From positions 1,696,501 to 1,760,500 of the forward strand of contig JALBUN010000003.1 of assembly GCA_025174535.1 (NCBI GenBank): a DNA stretch of 64,000 nucleotides. The letters run 5' to 3'. Position 1 is the first letter of the stretch. Each line of letters starts with the position of its first letter. This document shows positions 1 through 11,257 of this stretch, one piece after another. The stretch comes from Cantharellus purpuraceus. Taxonomy: Eukaryota > Basidiomycota > Agaricomycetes > Cantharellales > Hydnaceae. Below the pieces are notes generated by a model that saw only the letters and a list, made by a program, of their open reading frames with translations, was not told the origin of the DNA and searched no databases. A program made the position numbers and the translations under genes.

Positions 1-180
1 CGCGTTCAGCCCCTCCAAGTTCGCATGCAGTGCTTCTGTCTCATCTGCGAGATTCTCGAGGGCAGGGCCCATGAATCCGAGATTGGAAGGCGCATCTGGG
101 AAATTTCCAGAGCGGGAGATGGCGGCGAGGGAGCCTCGAGAAACGCGTCGAAGAGGCGTTCGGTGGTTGGGATGTGACAT
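1..180 (-). CDS. DAM1: DASH complex subunit DAM1, N-terminal part (cut by window edge)
   Basis: The minus strand opens with ATG at 180-178 and stays open to the window edge (60 codons). The start is basic and Ser/Arg rich (RTPLRRVSRGSLAAISR), followed by the stretch LENLADETEALHANLEGLN. That pattern, a basic lead and then an acidic helix ending LHANLE-L, is typical of fungal DAM1, the DASH/Dam1 ring subunit that couples kinetochores to spindle microtubules. The remainder, including the conserved FNESFASFLYG-type region of the family, would lie outside the window. I chose this ATG because the other two frames do not give family-like sequence. The neighbouring lectin gene also reads leftward, so its terminator region and the DAM1 promoter share about 250 bp. 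Identity rests on about 20 diagnostic residues. Confidence 0.6.
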   Translation of the reverse strand, partial: MSHPNHRTPLRRVSRGSLAAISRSGNFPDAPSNLGFMGPALENLADETEALHANLEGLNA

Positions 181-434
181 GAAAGTGTCACGTGACGTTT
201 CGCGCTGTGTCTCCGTTAGCACAAAAGGCAATATAATTATGTAGTCGTTATATGATCGGCTCAGGGGGACCGCGTCACGTCATAAGTATATTCAAGAAAT
301 TTTTATATTGAGATTGTCCATAAATGTCAGATCATGACGCAGAACCCACAAGCAGTAGAATTAGATGACGAAGCTATCGGTTGGAACTCTATACCTAGTT
401 TGCGAGATAATCAGCACCACTTCAATTTTCCATC

Positions 435-2309
435 TTACAAGGGCGTCGGAGCAGCTGGGGAGAAGCGTTTCACAAGACCATCACGCTTCTTCTTGGCAGG
501 AGATGCGGATACAGTAGGCACGGTGCGGCAGTTGGAGGATGACGCGACGGGATGCGCAGAGGGCGTCGGTGAGACCCCCTGGAACCACGTAGATGTTCCG
601 TAAACGCCCATAGGAAGGCTGGTGGTTCCATGTCGGCGCCATGAGGAAGGTATGAATAACAACTAAATGATAGACTTACTCGTCATCTCCATCGCACGAT
701 TCAAAAACACCCGAATCGTAGTTGGCAGCTGTATTGTCAAATTAAGGGAAAGACTATAGTGCAAAAGATAGAGTTTGCGTACGCATGTTCTAAAGAATGG
801 GGAGAATTAGTGCCTGTTAAGGTAGAGGGAGAAGACGCAAAACGCACCCAGAAGCAGCCCATGGTGTCATACTATTACGGTGAGTGAGCATCTCCCAATG
901 CTGTCAGAATGAAAGACTTACAATATGTTGGCAGTTCCTTGCAGCATTAGGACCAACCTATACATCCTCATCAGTCATGAGTGAAACATCTTGTTTTAAT
1001 AGAAGAACGTACGCAGGCACGGAAGCAGAACTCGGTATCGGAGATGAACGAGGTCCATTCATGGTACTGGAGAGCCTGACCAAACGAGTTACCGAACACG
1101 AGACCACCAACTGCCGGGACATCAAATAAGAGCAGGGAGCCAAATAAACAATACATACTGGGGTTGCCATTGCCATCTGCACCATGCGGATCAAGCTCAC
1201 CCCCGGCATCGCCCCCCGGGACGTTGATCTTTGTAAAGTCGCCTTTTCCAGTCACTTGTACGTAGTCTGGCGTTTTCACAAAGTGTACGCCTTTGAGAGT
1301 GCCGTCGGGAATTGTACGCGTGCCCCGGCCCGTCTTTGTGCACCACGCCACTTCCTCACGCTCGGTGTCGCCGATGGAGCCAACCGTAGGCGGAGCCCAC
1401 CTATGAGTGTTCTCTCAGGACGATACTTATAATGAATGGAAACTTAGACGATACACACAGACAAAAGTCATCCACGTCGCTTTACAAGGGTTAGTCAGCG
1501 CCGGGAGAAATGCAAAGACAACACTCACTTGATCCAAGCTGTCTGGCAGGAAGACGACTGTGACGAAGTCGTACCACAGGCATTGGTTCCGGTTTGGCCG
1601 TTCTCTGACGTCGCGGGAAGAGCCGACGCAGAGTATCCCGTATTCCAAACCTGAACGGCAAATGAGAACAAAAAGATTCATGACAAATTCGATGTATACC
1701 TGGTTGGGATTTCCACCGCCGCAGGTCCAAATTTGAAGCTGTTGATGGTGAATATGAGGTACCAATGCATAGTACGGCGCGCACTTACCCGGTTTCCGTC
1801 AGTCAAGCTGCCACTCGGCAAATCAGTACATTTTCCGTGGTTGGTCCAAGATAGCCTGTAGTCTCCAGTGTAGAAGAACTGTTGGTTTGGATTTTTATTG
1901 GTAGAACACGTCCAAATCTGGAGTTTCGTTCCATCGACATTGTTGCCGCCAACGACGTCTAGGCACTTGCTTCCAAAGACCTTGACGGATCCACCTTGAA
2001 AAGTCCACTTTTGGGCATCGGCACCCGTGCAAGTCTGCAGGGTGACAGGAGCTCCATCCGCGTTGGATGCAGCTGTCATACATTTGCCTGGTTTGGACCA
2101 AGCGATTTAGCAATGTCCAAATTTGTGGTCCGACGAGCTCACCCGAGTTGAGACCGGGTTCGATCAAGAGAGCACCCTGGTATCTATAGGTATAGAAGTG
2201 AATATATCGGTCTAATTTTCACACAATAACGGGCATACGAAGGGGTCTGTGCCTGGACAAAAACTGCTAATAAGGGCGCTATAGCAGAGACGGCTTGTAA
2301 TAAATGCAT
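435..2309 (-). CDS. Secreted ricin-B-type lectin / macrofage activating glycoprotein family protein
   Basis: The start is ATG at 2309, with a signal peptide (MHLLQAVSAIAPLLAVFVQA). Intron 1 is 2184-2238. A ricin-B beta-trefoil region follows: repeated Q-x-W motifs appear in AQKWTFQ and LQIWTC (about 1700-2080), with Cys-containing sugar-binding loops. Downstream exons carry the basidiomycete 'macrofage activating glycoprotein' module: VWNTGYSASALPATSENGQ, a Cys/Ser-rich block, a GDTEREEVAWCTK motif, DAGGELDPHGADGNGNP and YHEWTSFISDTEFCFRAC. The C-terminal exon (about 435-640) has TSTWFQGVSPTP and ends in a low-complexity tail with stop at 435. At least six introns are needed. The family is extracellular or wall-associated; its carbohydrate ligand is unknown. 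No enzymatic toxin chain is present. The exon chain is convincing, but exact splice sites between 640 and 1000 were not all resolved. Confidence 0.8.
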
Positions 2310-5300
2310 TAGTATCAGTATAAATTGTGTTCAAAAGAGTGAATGTTTGGTTTAAGGAGCGGAGGGTGGAGCGTGTACTTTCGGAAAAAAGTGAAGAGCA
2401 AAGACGTGCAGGGTCTTGCTTATACTGTTTTCCATCTTGTGGGTCAATATGTACCGCCCCCAACTCCGCTTACATCAAATTCATCGGTTAGTAGTAGGTA
2501 CGGCTTGGGTACGGCATCCGACGCCCAAGTCATCTTCCAAGTCGCCGTCCCTCTCCAAGTTCTTCGTCGTATGCATCCTGCATTTCTACGTCCTGCAGTA
2601 AAGCCATTCCTCTGGCAACTGCAAAGTGTCAAGGCGGTAGTCTATGGCAGCAATAGACGTGGTTCTAGGTGAAGCCTTTCTCACTTCAAAGGTGTTTCCT
2701 GTGCGCACGAAAATACCCCATCCATCTTGTTTCTCTGTCTCAGATGCTGTCACAATGGTATTCTGAGGTCCTGGAGATGCTCTATGGGAATTCTAACACC
2801 AATACATGCCTCCTATAGTTCGGCGACATAACACTGTCAACCTAATGGCACGCACGGGCACAGTTTGGCCTGCTGGTGTATTGCCTTTCACAGCCGTGCC
2901 ACGGCACTGATGATGATGCCTTCTCAGCTGGCAACACTTCGCCTTATGGTTCGCCCAATAACTTTAGAATGTTAGGAAGCGCCCCCATATTACAATGACG
3001 GCACGCGATGCCCAGTTAGTGCGCGTGACAATGCAACTTCGAACATCGCGTTCAAATTTACATAGCGCATAGGCTAGTTCTGACCGAATGGCACAAGCTG
3101 GGGCAGGCTCGCGCTGTTCGGACAGAACTAGCCTTAGTGGGCTAAGACGATGAATCGCGTCAAACTTCTGCTCACAAGGATGACACTCATCCAGCAGGTC
3201 TGAGTCTTTCTACCCTGTTCTGTAGCGGCAGGCTAGCAACGTGAATGATTATGAACTTATGTTGCCTCAAGTTACCATATTCTGTTTTCCCAGGAGCCGA
3301 CATGGGTCGACTAGCAATATCGAAAAGTTTCAAGAGCTGTCTTGTAATTGCAATGACACTTACCCAAGACACTTTCCAATTTCGATACGCATTGTAAGAC
3401 CATGCTCATCCTCCCAGTTTCTTGATTCCCATAAGCGTTCATGTGGTGGCAGCAGGTAGACATTGGCTTCGTGGGGCCTTTACCAGGTTCACGAAATCGA
3501 CACGTTTAGAAGTGTATGTCTGGCAAGAGACATCACTAAGCTAATGTTCAAGCCGGCCCGCCCTGTTGAAAGATTTGATAGAGAGAGCGTAGTAGCTCAT
3601 ATTTCACAGTAAAGCAAGATATTGAGTCAACGAGACCATATAGTTCAGAATGACTGGAGAACTACATAGTAGTAGCATGAATACTTATACATGTGAAGAT
3701 AGACTTGGCATCCGGATCATGAACGTGACGTCAGAATCACATATACACAAATAGGAGAGAAATTTGACCGTGTGTGAAGAAATAGTGAATGGACAGGTAC
3801 AAAAAAAGATGGGGATTGGATATGCTTAACAAGTAAACTAGAGTCATCAGACATAGAGGGGGTTACTGTCAATACGAATGCGGAACAAGAAATGAGATTG
3901 AAATACTAATTACAAAGATAAAAGCTTGGCATATGGATCCATAACTCCTGAACGTATGCAGGAATATATCGTATGGGTAGATGTTCGTGTGTGCGATGAT
4001 AAGATAGATGATCATGCTTCGTGACTGGTGATCAGACGGAGCATGACGATTAGATGTGAGGCGTGAGCGTGTCGATCGGTATTAGCAAGGTCGGGTGTTG
4101 TATGTAATGTGGGGTTTGAGGCAAGGAGACAACGGGTGTGATGTCGACTGGGCGTGAATGTTGGCGGGAGTATTATCAATTTATGCGCATGTTTCACAAC
4201 ACGCCCAAGTCATAGTGAGCGACCGAAACTCCACAAGTGGCTACTGGAGAAGATGACGAACAGTGGGCTTCGTATGTCTACGGCTCTCCGCCTCCAGACT
4301 ATCGGTGCCACACAAAGGGCGAATCGGACGATCACTCAGATGGTGCATATGGATACAAAAATCGCCGATGATCGAATGATCGGACACCACGGGGGTATTC
4401 CCTGATATCCGTCGACTACGACAGCAACCCGTGACCGATTTTCTGGAGAAACATTGAGTATGAAAAAGACCCCCGGAATGCGATCCTTCATGCGGAAATT
4501 GCGACACGGCTTAATGGGCGTACATGACACAACCCTAACGCAGCGGGTTAAACAGACCTATTAGGCTAATAAAGACGGCGCCCATATTCCTTTGTAGTGG
4601 GTGACTTAGTATATTTTTCATTCTAAAACCCTTCACTCGACCTTCCACACAAGTCTCCTATAGGACGGCACGACGATCTACAGACCCGTGCTCAACGCAG
4701 CGGATCACTCAACTGGGTGTCGGCTCTTGCTAGCACGTGGTTCGCCGCACCAATTCACAGGTTTCCCGGGGCTAAAGTGCGTGGTATGAGATCATCTGGG
4801 AATCTACCTACAACGCGCGAGACTTACCGAACATGGCTACCATGTGACGAAGTTAGACATATACTAGGGCCATCGACGCTTGCCTAGTAGAAAACCCAGG
4901 CGTCAAATCAATCGATAAATTGGGCTGTGGTTCGGGCACTGTCCCACCTGACAACAGGAACACAGCACGTTGACGTCCTTGAACACATGCAATGGCTGAA
5001 AATGAATATTGGCGATCAACTCGTAACCCCTTGTTGCCATAATTGTGTATAAAGTTGGTGAGTTAAACAGAGAAAGTCAGACCCAGCATCTTAGACACTC
5101 TGACACTATGAGCTTCCAATGAAGAATATTTCAATACTTGTACAAGGTCGCGGACGCCAGAGTGGACCATCCCAGCCACTCTTCCCCCTTTCACAGGGTT
5201 ATGACGGGCCACGGCGACTCGTGCGAATGACTGTGGCGTCTGCAATATCACGCAACTGGGGACAACCCCTGACTCAGGCACAGGCTCCATTATCGCCGTT

Positions 5301-6371
5301 GCAGCAGGAATAGCAGCCACTCGCTTCTTCTTTTTCTTCAAGGAGGGGTCAAATAGTGGTTCGTCCATTGCTATTCGTGTCCTGCTCCATACCAGCAACA
5401 ATGTACACCAGGAGCCGGAACACGTGAACAAAGGTATGCGTCCGAATCAGGTACATCGTTCGAATAGTCTCGAGTAGAGCAGGCAGAAGGATCGATTCGA
5501 CAATAGCTGTAAACGGGACGAACCAAAGCCGTAGTCAAGAGAAGAATTACATACATATCTAGCATCTCGGGTATGAATCAAGCATGGAGTTCTGTGACAA
5601 ACAAACGCACGACATAATGTCTGAGAATTGAGCGGCACACAGGAACTGTAAGGAGAATTGAGATGAATGGATACCTCTGTGCTAAGCCTCTAGCACCAAA
5701 TTAACTATATGGACACACCAGATATCTCCATATCGACGCCCTGGTCGAATTCAGCTGAGTAGGTTCTGCGGGGTCTACTGTAGCAATTAATGAGCAATAG
5801 GCTAGTATTACAACACCTCAGTGAAATCTCTTCACTGGGGTACCGTGGAGCAAAACTCCCCGTTAGTTTATATCCTTTTCCAAGCAGGAGGTGCTGAGCC
5901 CCAGTCAAAATCGACACGGTTATGGTCGGGTCCTGGCGGTTCAAATCGGCGTTCGGAGGGATTACCGAGCTAAACATGAGAGAACCGCGATAAAACGAGA
6001 ATACAACCGATTTTATTTCCCTTCACGTAGCGAAGATTTCGGTTTCTGTATGTAATTTCATGAATAAACACTGTTCACGTCAGGTGTCATCTGTAAATTG
6101 CATTTTAGTATCGCTATTTGGTAAATTTTCATTTGAAAACAGAATGCAACAGAATACTACAGCTGCCAACCGAAATATTATTGATCTTACCAGAATATAC
6201 CCAAATCTAACGGATCCCGCTTCCCCGCTAGTGCTGCCACCATTTTCACCCTAAAAGAACCGATCTCCACCGATGCACCGATTGCAACCGGTAGGAACAG
6301 GACATTCCCATATAGAGTAATTGGAAAAGTAAAATTAGAGATATAATTGTACACGAGAACAGCGGCATACC
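2310..6371. other. Gene-poor intergenic stretch
   Basis: I find no gene that can be spliced into a family-like protein here. Open frames are at most about 120 codons and show no domain. Two local items are visible: an 18-bp inverted repeat with a 28-nt loop at 3071-3134, and on the minus strand near 5366 a short ATG-led stretch, EPLFDPSLKKKKKR, that resembles the acidic/poly-Lys start of eIF2-beta but continues into unrelated sequence. The right end is the target duplication CATACC of the TIR element that starts at 6372. The base composition is ordinary. The region may hold old transposon debris that I could not recognise. Confidence 0.5.
3071..3134. repeat. Inverted repeat able to form a hairpin
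   Basis: AGGCTAGTTCTGACCGAA at 3071-3088 is answered by TTCGGACAGAACTAGCCT at 3117-3134. The reverse complement matches in 17 of 18 positions, and the loop is 28 nt. No gene adjoins it. It could be a folded-back remnant of a small TIR element, a cruciform-forming site, or chance. Confidence 0.6.
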
Positions 6372-7658
6372 TATGCTACTCCGACTGCACAATAATTAAT
6401 TTTGAATAGAGTGTATTTGTTTGCCAATAATTATCAAGTAACCAATAGTTATTGTCAGGAAGATGATACAAGGGCTGTAGCCATCAATAGCGCTTGAACA
6501 CGTGGTTTCCTGCATATTCGCCACGGTGTCCTCTGGACTTTCAGAGAGGCAGAGACGGACTCTGCTTTGCCATACTAATTTAATTATAAATTCAACGTTG
6601 ATGAAACCGTCCCCACTACCACCTCTTCAAGTATTGAGGATGATGATCTGGTAATAAACATGGTCAACACGGTAGCTAGTGTTGCATCTTATGATCTCAA
6701 GCCGAGTCCCAATCAAGGTGGTGAATCAAGGTGGTGAGCATATATTACAGAATAGGCATGGAGTATGCGACAGGGCACTGCATGTAGTGGTAATTAGACA
6801 TGTCAGACACGTCAAGCTTAATATTCTCACGGTCGTGGTGAGTGAACCTGGCGTATGCCGAACCAATAATTATTGGTAAACAAATACACTCTAATGTGCG
6901 CACATGTTTAAACCGGCCTCTATTGCTCTGAAAAATTGTAAACTCAATCCTGTGCAATACTGGAGACTTTCCTGAGCTTTAGACATCTAGAAAAGGCAAG
7001 AGAATCAGCTATGCAATGTGTTTCTGGACAATGTTATACTTTGTATGTAGGTGCCACTAGTTTCTGCCATGATGTATGACAGTAGAGCTCACCTGATTCT
7101 CGCAGCCATTTCCAAGAACAATTATACTTTGTAAGCACCTCATTCTGCCACAATGTACTACATATGAACCAAGGAGCTCAACCAATTCTTACAGCCAGTT
7201 CCCATTGGTATTCTAGTTTGCCTCTAGTAAAAAGGTCTGGTTCTTTTGCATCGATTTGGGGTCGCTGGGATGATTAGAAATAAGTCTATTGTATCTAAAG
7301 ATAATGGCTCTTGGAAATGGAGGTGGAATCAGTTGATCTACTGTCGTATGTTGTGGCAGAACGAGACCAACGAAACTAGTGGCACCAATGGACAAAGTAT
7401 ATTATCAAGCCCTGCCAAGTCGCAGACCCATATGCGTCCATGTTGAGGGAGAGTCGTATTGTTCTTACTCTTCATCACTGGTTCTCTTGCCTTTCCTAGA
7501 TGTCTAAAGCTCAGGAAATCTCCAATATTGCACAGGATTGAGTTTACAAAATGTCAGAGCAATAGAAGCTGGTTTAAACATGTGTGCATCATTGAAACAT
7601 GTGCGCACATTCAGAATTAATTATTGTGCAATCGGGGTAGCATAGTCGGAGTAGCATA
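6372..7658. mobile_element. Non-autonomous TIR DNA element (outer), carrying a nested insertion
   Basis: The left end reads TATGCTACTCCGAC (6372) and the right end, read inverted from 7658, starts identically. Both sides are flanked by CATACC (6366-6371 and 7659-7664), a 6-bp direct repeat that looks like a target duplication. The terminal inverted repeat is long. Past the first 14 bp it continues through TGCACAATAATTAATT, then through segments at about 6893-7000 matched inverted at about 7490-7612, including CTGAGCTTTAGACATCTAG. The right arm has an extra 14-bp TATGCTACCCCGAT copy. The centre (about 7025-7205) contains two diverged tandem copies of a roughly 90-bp unit. No transposase frame is present, so it depended on one in trans. 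The superfamily is uncertain: a 6-bp duplication does not fit hAT (8 bp) or Mutator (about 9 bp) cleanly. Confidence 0.75.
6408..6892. mobile_element. Small TIR element (MITE) nested in the left arm of the outer element
   Basis: The 485-bp element starts AGAGTGTATTTGTTTGCC and its inverted right end starts AGAGTGTATTTGTTTACC. The terminal inverted repeat is about 27 bp with one mismatch. It is flanked by AAT on both sides (6405-6407 and 6893-6895). Removing it plus one AAT rejoins TGAAT/GTGCGC, which matches the uninterrupted opposite arm of the host element (TGAATGTGCGC). This is independent support for the insertion and for the 3-bp duplication. No coding capacity is seen. A Tc1-like TA duplication would leave extra bases relative to the other arm and is less likely. 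Confidence 0.8.
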
Positions 7659-7664
7659 CATACC

Positions 7665-8425
7665 TTGTAGTCAGTGCGCCTGAGTCTGAACGATGTTGTT
7701 AGAGTCGAGTCAAGGAGCCAGGCCATCGACTTTGTTATATCGTCCTTGGTCTGTGTCACACTAAGTAATATTCAGCAATGGCAACGAAATAGATATAATG
7801 ATTCTTGTGCTATTCCTTGGTAAGAGCATCAAACGCGGCTGTTATGTCCTTATTCGGATGGTTACACATGTACTCAATTTCAAATAGATTCCTGTAATAT
7901 CAGAGTACTAGTGTAACTCTTATATAACTCTTATATGCAGTGGCTTCCTTGGAGCATGGGTGGCAGGGAGCTGGGCCGTTGTATTGGAATAGATTGGCAT
8001 CACCAGATTAGGTAGGATGATTACAGTGGGTTCCATTCTCTCCAGAGCCCTGGCCTATGCAAAAGGGGGAAGGGGAAGGGGGTACGGAATTCATTCCGAA
8101 CCGCCTGAGGTGGAGACAGGAAGCAAGAAGGAGAATATTTTCGCAAATTAACATTCTCTCCAGGTTTTGAGCTTGGGTGCTTTTGTGCCCCTATTCAAGC
8201 TCAACCAGGGTTCCTGTGAGTTTGGTACAAGTTGACAACTGAGCAACTCGAATCTAGATTTGTGCCCGACCGAGAACGGAAAAGCACAGATTAAACATAT
8301 TGATTTCTAATTTAACCAGAGAGGCACAGAGTTTTTCTGAGCTTACACGAGAGAACCGCCAACCCTATATAACCGAGTCGATTTTCACTGGGGCTGAGCA
8401 CCCGAAGCTTTGGGCTTATGCGGCA
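7665..8425. other. Intergenic region upstream of the F-box gene
   Basis: About 760 bp contain no supported gene. A purine-rich AAGGGGGAAGGGG tract lies near 8060. The 3' part presumably holds the promoter and leader of the gene starting at 8426. An upstream in-frame ATG at 8300 would extend that protein by 42 residues of no recognisable character. Confidence 0.5.
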
Positions 8426-10244
8426 ATGGCCGCGGTCGCAACATCTTCCACTGCACAGATAGTGTCCTCATGGGAAGAGCCTTGCCAGAACGGAGTCATT
8501 GCATTCCGCGCTGGCAGGTATGAAACTGCAGTGGAATGGTTTGACAAGGTATTTCAAGGTTATGATTGATATGACACCCTTCAAGGTTGACCATGTGTCG
8601 CCAGGCCATAGACAAAGATCGCGGACGGTTTCAGTTGTACGATTCGCGTGCGGCAGCCCTCGAGAAGCTCGGCAGAATCAAACAAGCATTAAAGGATGCT
8701 CGCAAAACCATTGACCTTGCACCAGAGAAATGTCACGTAAGTGGCCTTGAAAACAGACCAGCTACCACAAGACATTGAACCCCTATCAGGGATACCTTCG
8801 ATCGGCGTATCTATTCCTGCGTCTGAAACGGTACGATTCTGCCTCCAGCATGGTTCGCTTTGCGTTGGAACGTGTTGGAAATAGCCTCCCGGCTCGCCGC
8901 ATGGAAATAGAAGAACTACAACGTACAATATCAGAGGCTAAGAGGACCGAGGGTTCATCGGAGCCACCAAATTTGAGCATATCTGGATTACCCGTGGAGT
9001 TGATATTTGAAGCATTCCTTCTCTCCATGGAGATGAACTCTGCTTTCCCGGTCTTGGCATGCCTCGTCTCCCGCCGCTGGCGCTCAATTGCATTGTCAAT
9101 GCCTGCCCTGTGGCGATGTGTCACACTTTCGCATAGGGATCCCGTCAAGAAGCTGATGCTGTGGATGGAGCGCTCCGAACATGGGATTACAGGCCTACGA
9201 ATCCGAGACACTATATCTTGGCTGCAATTACATGATGTCCTAGGAGCCTTTCGGCCTGGTATTGTCAAATCACTCAAGTCCATCCACTTTTATGGGGATG
9301 TGCCACTCTTCACTCAATTGATGAAAATGCCATATCTTGATCTTGAAGACATCTACCTCTCGACGATGACTAGCGAAGGGTTTGGAATAGCTTCATTGAT
9401 TCCTTTCATCCCCCCGGACCGTATGAGCAGTGCTCGCTCACTCCACTTGGAAAATATGAGAGTGGAATGGTCAGCCGTTGCCCCTCGACTCTCTCAATTA
9501 CGCAATCTAGTCGTTAGGGGCACGCTGGAAGATTTGGACTTCACAACGATATGCAGGCTACTTTCTGGGAATCCGCATTTGGAGAAAATAATCCTGGATA
9601 CTGGGCCATCTATGTCGTTGGGCCACACTACTGGAGAGCACTGCATCGTGCTCTCCAAACTTTCACACCTGGAACTTGTGGGTCCTGTTTTCGCTCTAAA
9701 CCTACTCGCACAGTTGTCTGTGCCATCCTTAAAGCGCTTCGCCATTTCCCGATGCCCTGTCTCCGCAGACCAGGTGATGCTTGCCTTCAAGCCCTCTTGT
9801 GCGGGGCTCACAGAGCTCAGCCTCTACATGATGCACTTCGAAGAAGCACGTCTTGCATCTTTACTACAAACAATGTCGGCGCTAACCAAATTGGAGGTCA
9901 CGCACTCGGCCAGTAAAATCGATATTGTGGTGGACGCCGTTGCTAGCAGCTACCAGGTCGATGGAGAAACGAAATTGGCATGCCCAGCGCTCGAGCATGT
10001 GGATTTTTCGTACTGTACGAATCTTAACAACGGCCCCATCGTACGGCTCGTGAAGTCTCGATTAACAGGCAGTGCGGATACATCGACCTCGCAAAGGGCG
10101 ATTTCAAGAAGGATTCAAACAGTTTACATCGACGGTTGTCCCAAAATTGATCCATCTCTACTGCCATGGCTTAAAGCTACAGTAACTAACGTTAGTTGTA
10201 TTTACATGACGAAGAAGGAAGCAAAGGAAATACGACAGTATTGA
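8426..10244 (+). CDS. TPR / F-box / leucine-rich-repeat protein
   Basis: Three exons (8426-8548, 8605-8736, 8790-10244) join in phase to give 569 residues. Residues about 15-120 form tetratricopeptide-like helices (GVIAFRAGRYETAVEWFDK, then AALEKLGRIKQALKDA and SAYLFLRLKRYDSAS). An F-box follows at about residues 132-175 (LPVELIFEAFLLSME, then LACLVSRRWRSIALSMPALW). The rest has irregular leucine-rich repeats ending in SCIYMTKKEAKEIRQY. This order (TPR, F-box, LRR) is the Pof3/Dia2-like arrangement: such proteins are SCF ubiquitin-ligase substrate adaptors that bind Skp1 through the F-box. Basidiomycetes carry expanded F-box/LRR families, so orthology to POF3 is not claimed. I preferred the ATG at 8426 because the TPR homology begins just after it; 8300 is an alternative. 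Confidence 0.8.
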
Positions 10245-10346
10245 ACCATGGCCATATGCTGGGACGGTATTTTGATGGGGTATCGGTGGCAACTAGTCTT
10301 GTGGAGAAGAGGTTATGCTACTCATACAGGAAAATTATACAAGTGA

Positions 10347-10856
10347 CTAAGCCATGCCCGGGTTTTGCAACACTACCATTAAGTACCGTGGGTCTGATCG
10401 ACATAAATTAGGTCACGAGTTTAGCTCCAAGAAACAAAGACGTACTTGGAGAAATGAGCAATTCATGGCGATGCGTCCTGATTCTCATGAAACGCACTTC
10501 ATCCTATGCCCAAGCCATGAGCACGCTCAAACCACACTTGCCAAGAAAGAAAGACCGCATACCGTTTCCCCTCCCCCGACCTCTTTCAGACCACTCGTAC
10601 ACGCCTCCACAATCCTCTGCACTGCATTCGCGTACTTGCGCCCTTGCTCGCCCTCGAACACCACGCCAGCATGGCGAATAATGCTCACAGGCTCCGACAT
10701 CCCTCGGGATAGAACAAGGTAGCCAAGGACAGAGCGGTGAGATATGAGCGTGGCGAGATTCTGTTCAAGTTCTGGTGGGGGTGCTGAGCTGCTCGACGGT
10801 GCGGCTGGTGGTGCGGTGGTAGACATTGAATATACAGGCAGAGATGAACTGGTCAT
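10347..10856 (-). CDS. Dynein light chain roadblock-type (Roadblock/LC7)
   Basis: Three exons restore a roadblock/LC7 domain. The first runs from ATG 10856 and contains ELEQNLATLISHRSVLGYLV and GVVFEGEQGRKYANAVQRIV. The second contains DEVRFMRIRTHRHELLISP. The third contains PRYLMVVLQNPGMA and stops at 10347. The domain fills nearly the whole protein, after an N-terminal Ser/Pro/Ala-rich tail of about 28 residues. Roadblock proteins dimerise and bind the dynein intermediate chain in cytoplasmic dynein, which drives nuclear migration and retrograde transport in hyphae. An inner Met at the eleventh codon is an alternative start. The gene is tail to tail with the F-box gene: their stops are 103 bp apart. 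Confidence 0.85.
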
Positions 10857-11257
10857 TAGGGGGACGTTCGATCCCGGGTTCTGAAACTAGGCTGTGGCGT
10901 TGACGTCGCTGGTCGTGGTGATGTTGGCTAAACTTCCAAGATACCTGCAGTGTAGCTCACTGATCCCAGCTGCTTACCAATCACTTGTCGTGTCGTGTTG
11001 AACTACATGTCAAACATGCACAAACAACGCGAACGCGTACTATATAACACGCGCATCTCCTACCGTCGCAGTCAACCATAAACACCCGGGGACTTTTTGC
11101 AACCATTATACTTCAACGATTGCTTCAATACATTGAAGGCATCTCATTTCCAATCGTACATTGCAATGAACAACTCAGATATGAGAATAAGATCTCGTCA
11201 TTCAGTGCCGGTGTGATTACACCCGGTGCACTACATGGAGCACTGGGAGGAGGAGCC
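10857..11257. other. Intergenic region (roadblock promoter, DUF6535 3' end)
   Basis: About 400 bp lie between the roadblock start and the stop of the DUF6535 gene. A tract near 11040 reads TATATAACACGCGC. It is not correctly placed for either gene on the minus strand and I assign it no function. No further gene is seen. Confidence 0.4.

Noticed and set aside
334..603. Plus-strand 89-codon frame
   Set aside because: It overlaps the C-terminal exon of the lectin-like gene on the other strand, which shows family homology.
6405..6895. Tc1/mariner-type TA duplication for the inner TIR element
   Set aside because: The uninterrupted arm of the host element shows that the empty site is TGAATGTG, which fits duplication of AAT and not TA.
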